A DNA stretch of 64,000 nt, from positions 57,146,769 to 57,210,768 of the forward strand of contig CM023538.1 in NCBI GenBank assembly GCA_013350335.1. The letters are read 5' to 3'. Under the pieces are notes generated by a model. That model was not told the origin of the DNA, searched no databases, and worked only from the letters and a program-made list of their open reading frames with translations. The position numbers and the translations under genes are program-made. Shown one piece after another: positions 61,643 to 64,000 of this stretch (its first letter is position 1; each line of letters begins with the position of its first letter). This DNA comes from Chimonanthus salicifolius (taxonomy: Eukaryota > Streptophyta > Magnoliopsida > Laurales > Calycanthaceae).

Positions 61643-62965
61643 AGAGAAGCTTTCTCGCATACTGATGGATATTGAGATAAGAGTCAAAACTTGCTTAGGA
61701 TCAAATGTTGAACATATAGAGGTTTTGTTGTAGGACAACCACGCTAATTGAACGAGCTAAATGGTGAGATGCTTGACAGAACATGGAGAATTTTTGTTAG
61801 GATATGAGCAGACGAATAGATGCAGGGTTAAAACAGTTGCTGCCATATCTTGTAAATATTTTGATGTGTAAGTTCATAGGTGCAATCAATGAATCTTTTT
61901 CTCTAGCACAAATGTTATACATAAATGATTTTTTTTTTTTTTTTGAATAATATAGGTATTTCAACCCTTCATTAGAGGTGAGACTAATATCAATGATATA
62001 CAAAATCACCTGCAAGTCTCGTGTATCAGGTAAGTCTGAGAAGAGTTGAATAAAAGATTTCTAATCTAATTCTAAAAGTTTAGATTAACTTAGCTACCTG
62101 TGAACATTTTAAAAGTTACTCTTTTGTAGTTCTACTTGCAGAGGAGATTCCTCCCACTAGAAGTGCAATTATTCCACTGTTAGTGGCAGAATAATATATA
62201 TAGGAAACCATAATACCTATCTAGCTAACTTATTGCAGAAATTTTAGGAATCAAAATGATTGGACCATGCAAAGTGTCAGCACTTTTTCTTGAGAAAGGA
62301 AGATATGATGCGATTTTTTACTCTATTGATGGAAGATCTTGTATGAACTAAGGGTTTATTTATTTATTTTTGTTTTAATAAAGTATGGGTAGTATATGAA
62401 ACCTACTTCACTTGGGCATAGTCACCCGTGCTGTCAAAATGCCCTTGGCCTTATGGGTCCAGATGGGTGGACTTAAAAGGTATTTTTAAAATAATTTTTC
62501 TTATTGAATTTGAAAATCAATAGTTTTTAAAAATCTAAAAATTAACAATCAAAATGGAGTCAATTTTAGAAGAAATGCATTGGTATCATTTCTTGTGCCC
62601 TTTCTAATAAATTTATTTATCACTCAAAAAAAGGATTTATATTATTTTATTAACACTAGAAAATAGGCTTTTTATAGATGTTATGTAGTTACTGGTGAGT
62701 CAGATCAACACCACCGTACTGAATATATTATTTTAAAGAAAGGGAAGTTATTTTTGTACCCCACCTTTTACCCGTGTACCTCTTTCACGTGAAATTTTTA
62801 TTTTGTCCAAACTCAAATTTCTTCTTTTCTCTCTCCTTTCTTACTTTTTTGGGCAAAATCGAAATTTCGCATAGAAAGGATGCACAATGGAGAAAAGTGG
62901 GGGTGCAAAAATTACTTTCCTAAAAAAATCACTGACAAAAATTAAGGTTAATGGTAGTTGCTGGC
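61643..62965. other. CRK 3' flank and intergenic DNA
   Basis: It holds a poly-T run (61929-61943) and AT-rich sequence. No gene is recognised. Confidence 0.45.
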
Positions 62966-63382
62966 CTTTAATCCAGAGCTGGCTCAAGGGGTAGCAAGAA
63001 AAGCGGTTGCTTTAAGCTCCAAACTTGATAAGGCCCAAAATTTAAGACTTTTATTAATATAAAAAAATGAGACGACAATCACTCATTTACTTTCTAACAC
63101 GTTTAGAAATTAAAAGAAATTCTCTCAAACGATTTAATTGTTAATCTTTAGGAAAACTTAAATACAAAAATTTAATTAGTAATTTTTTTTTGAAAGGTAA
63201 TTTAATTAGTAATTTTGTATTTCAAAAAGCAAGAGAAGTGGATTTTAGATAAAAATTATTATTATATATAATTAAAATTTTCATTAAATATTACTTATAA
63301 TAATATGTTAAATACCAAGAAAGCCCCATTTAAAAAATTATCTTTGGCCTCAACTTGTATCAAGCCCGACCCTGCTTTAATC
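62966..63382. mobile_element. hAT-like MITE with perfect 8-bp target duplication
   Basis: The element is 62974-63374, from CAGAGCTGGCTCAAGG to CAAGCCCGACCCTG. CTTTAATC flanks it on both sides (62966-62973 and 63375-63382). Inside are GGCCC/AGCCCC words shared with the MITEs at 34992 and 41401, and a small direct repeat (TAATTTAATTAGTAATTTT) near 63170-63215. Confidence 0.8.
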
Positions 63383-64000
63383 CTACCAAAATGGAATCGA
63401 CGGTCACTGATTTTCATATTGGCTATTGATTAAATGCTTTATATTAATTGGTGAGAAATAACATTCATATAAAAATAGGAATAGAGCATAAATTTATAGC
63501 CCGATTGTTAGTGGAGCTCAGACCTAAAAGTAAGCCCTGTTTAAAATTTTTGGTTGGGCTGGGCTTGACCATATCATTGTTCAGAGTCTTCAGACCTAAA
63601 GCCCGATACTAAGCCTAAAACTTTCATGTATATTTTTTATATATTGTGGATTCATATAAAAAATCAACCATAAAAATAAAAAATATACTTGATGAGCTAT
63701 AAGTGGATCAAATTTTAACCTAAAACTCAATTTATATTCACTTGATCTAGCCGTCAAAGTTTATCAGGTGTCCTTAAAAATTAAAAAAAAAAAAAAATTA
63801 ATAATGTTTGATGATTTTGACCACTAAGATTAAGTGATTATAAATTGCACTTTGGCATAATTTTGGCTCATTTGTACTTCGTCAAATTTGCTTTCAATGC
63901 CTATAGTTGACTTTTTAATAAAATTGTTAAAAATTAAAAAAGAAAAAGAAAAAAATGAACTAGTTACTATCATATACATGTTGCTCTTGCTAAATAGATT
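63383..64000. other. AT-rich intergenic DNA
   Basis: No feature is recognised to the right edge, apart from homopolymer A runs. Confidence 0.45.

Overview
This is nuclear DNA of a flowering plant. The window is AT-rich and gene-poor. Its genes have GT/AG introns, including a plastid BASS transporter, a DUF1639 protein and a DUF26 receptor kinase. The space between genes is filled with LTR retrotransposons, LINE ends, tRNA-derived SINEs and hAT-like MITEs. I cannot fix the species.

Three protein-coding genes are well supported. (1) A DUF1639-family gene on the minus strand (11898-13507, 3 exons) carries two in-frame internal repeats. (2) BASS1 on the plus strand (24267-31905, 8 exons) encodes an intact 411-residue chloroplast envelope transporter of the bile acid/sodium symporter family; its introns hold a solo LTR, two SINEs, a LINE 3' end and a TIR element. 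(3) A cysteine-rich receptor-like kinase similar to CRK2 lies on the plus strand (51310-61548, 7 exons). Every kinase motif is present, but exon 5 appears to lack one base at its donor, so the standard splice runs into a stop in the activation segment. Between 20.8 and 23.9 kb there are also several decayed minus-strand copies of a small two-helix membrane protein gene that I do not recognise.

Layout: 0-1.6 kb has no clear gene. 1.6-5.2 kb is a TIR element split by a 3.2-kb solo LTR. 5.2-11.9 kb is intergenic with a SINE and CGATAT-rich repeats. 11.9-13.5 kb is the DUF1639 gene. 13.5-18.6 kb is intergenic and contains a second solo LTR of the same family. 18.6-24.2 kb holds retroelement relics and the small membrane-protein copies. 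24.3-31.9 kb is BASS1. 32.4-46.3 kb is a gene-free direct tandem duplication of about 6.4 and 7.5 kb. 46.3-50.9 kb is intergenic with an exon-like orphan and MITEs. 51-61.5 kb is the CRK gene, whose 4.4-kb third intron contains a nested copia/TRIM/LINE complex. 61.5-64 kb is intergenic with a hAT MITE.

The three genes do not form a pathway or operon; they are independent plant genes. I found no convincing new biochemical system. The most informative signals are the CRK exon 5 lesion, the nested insertions datable by their target-site duplications, the polarised tandem duplication, and the palindrome array in one LTR.
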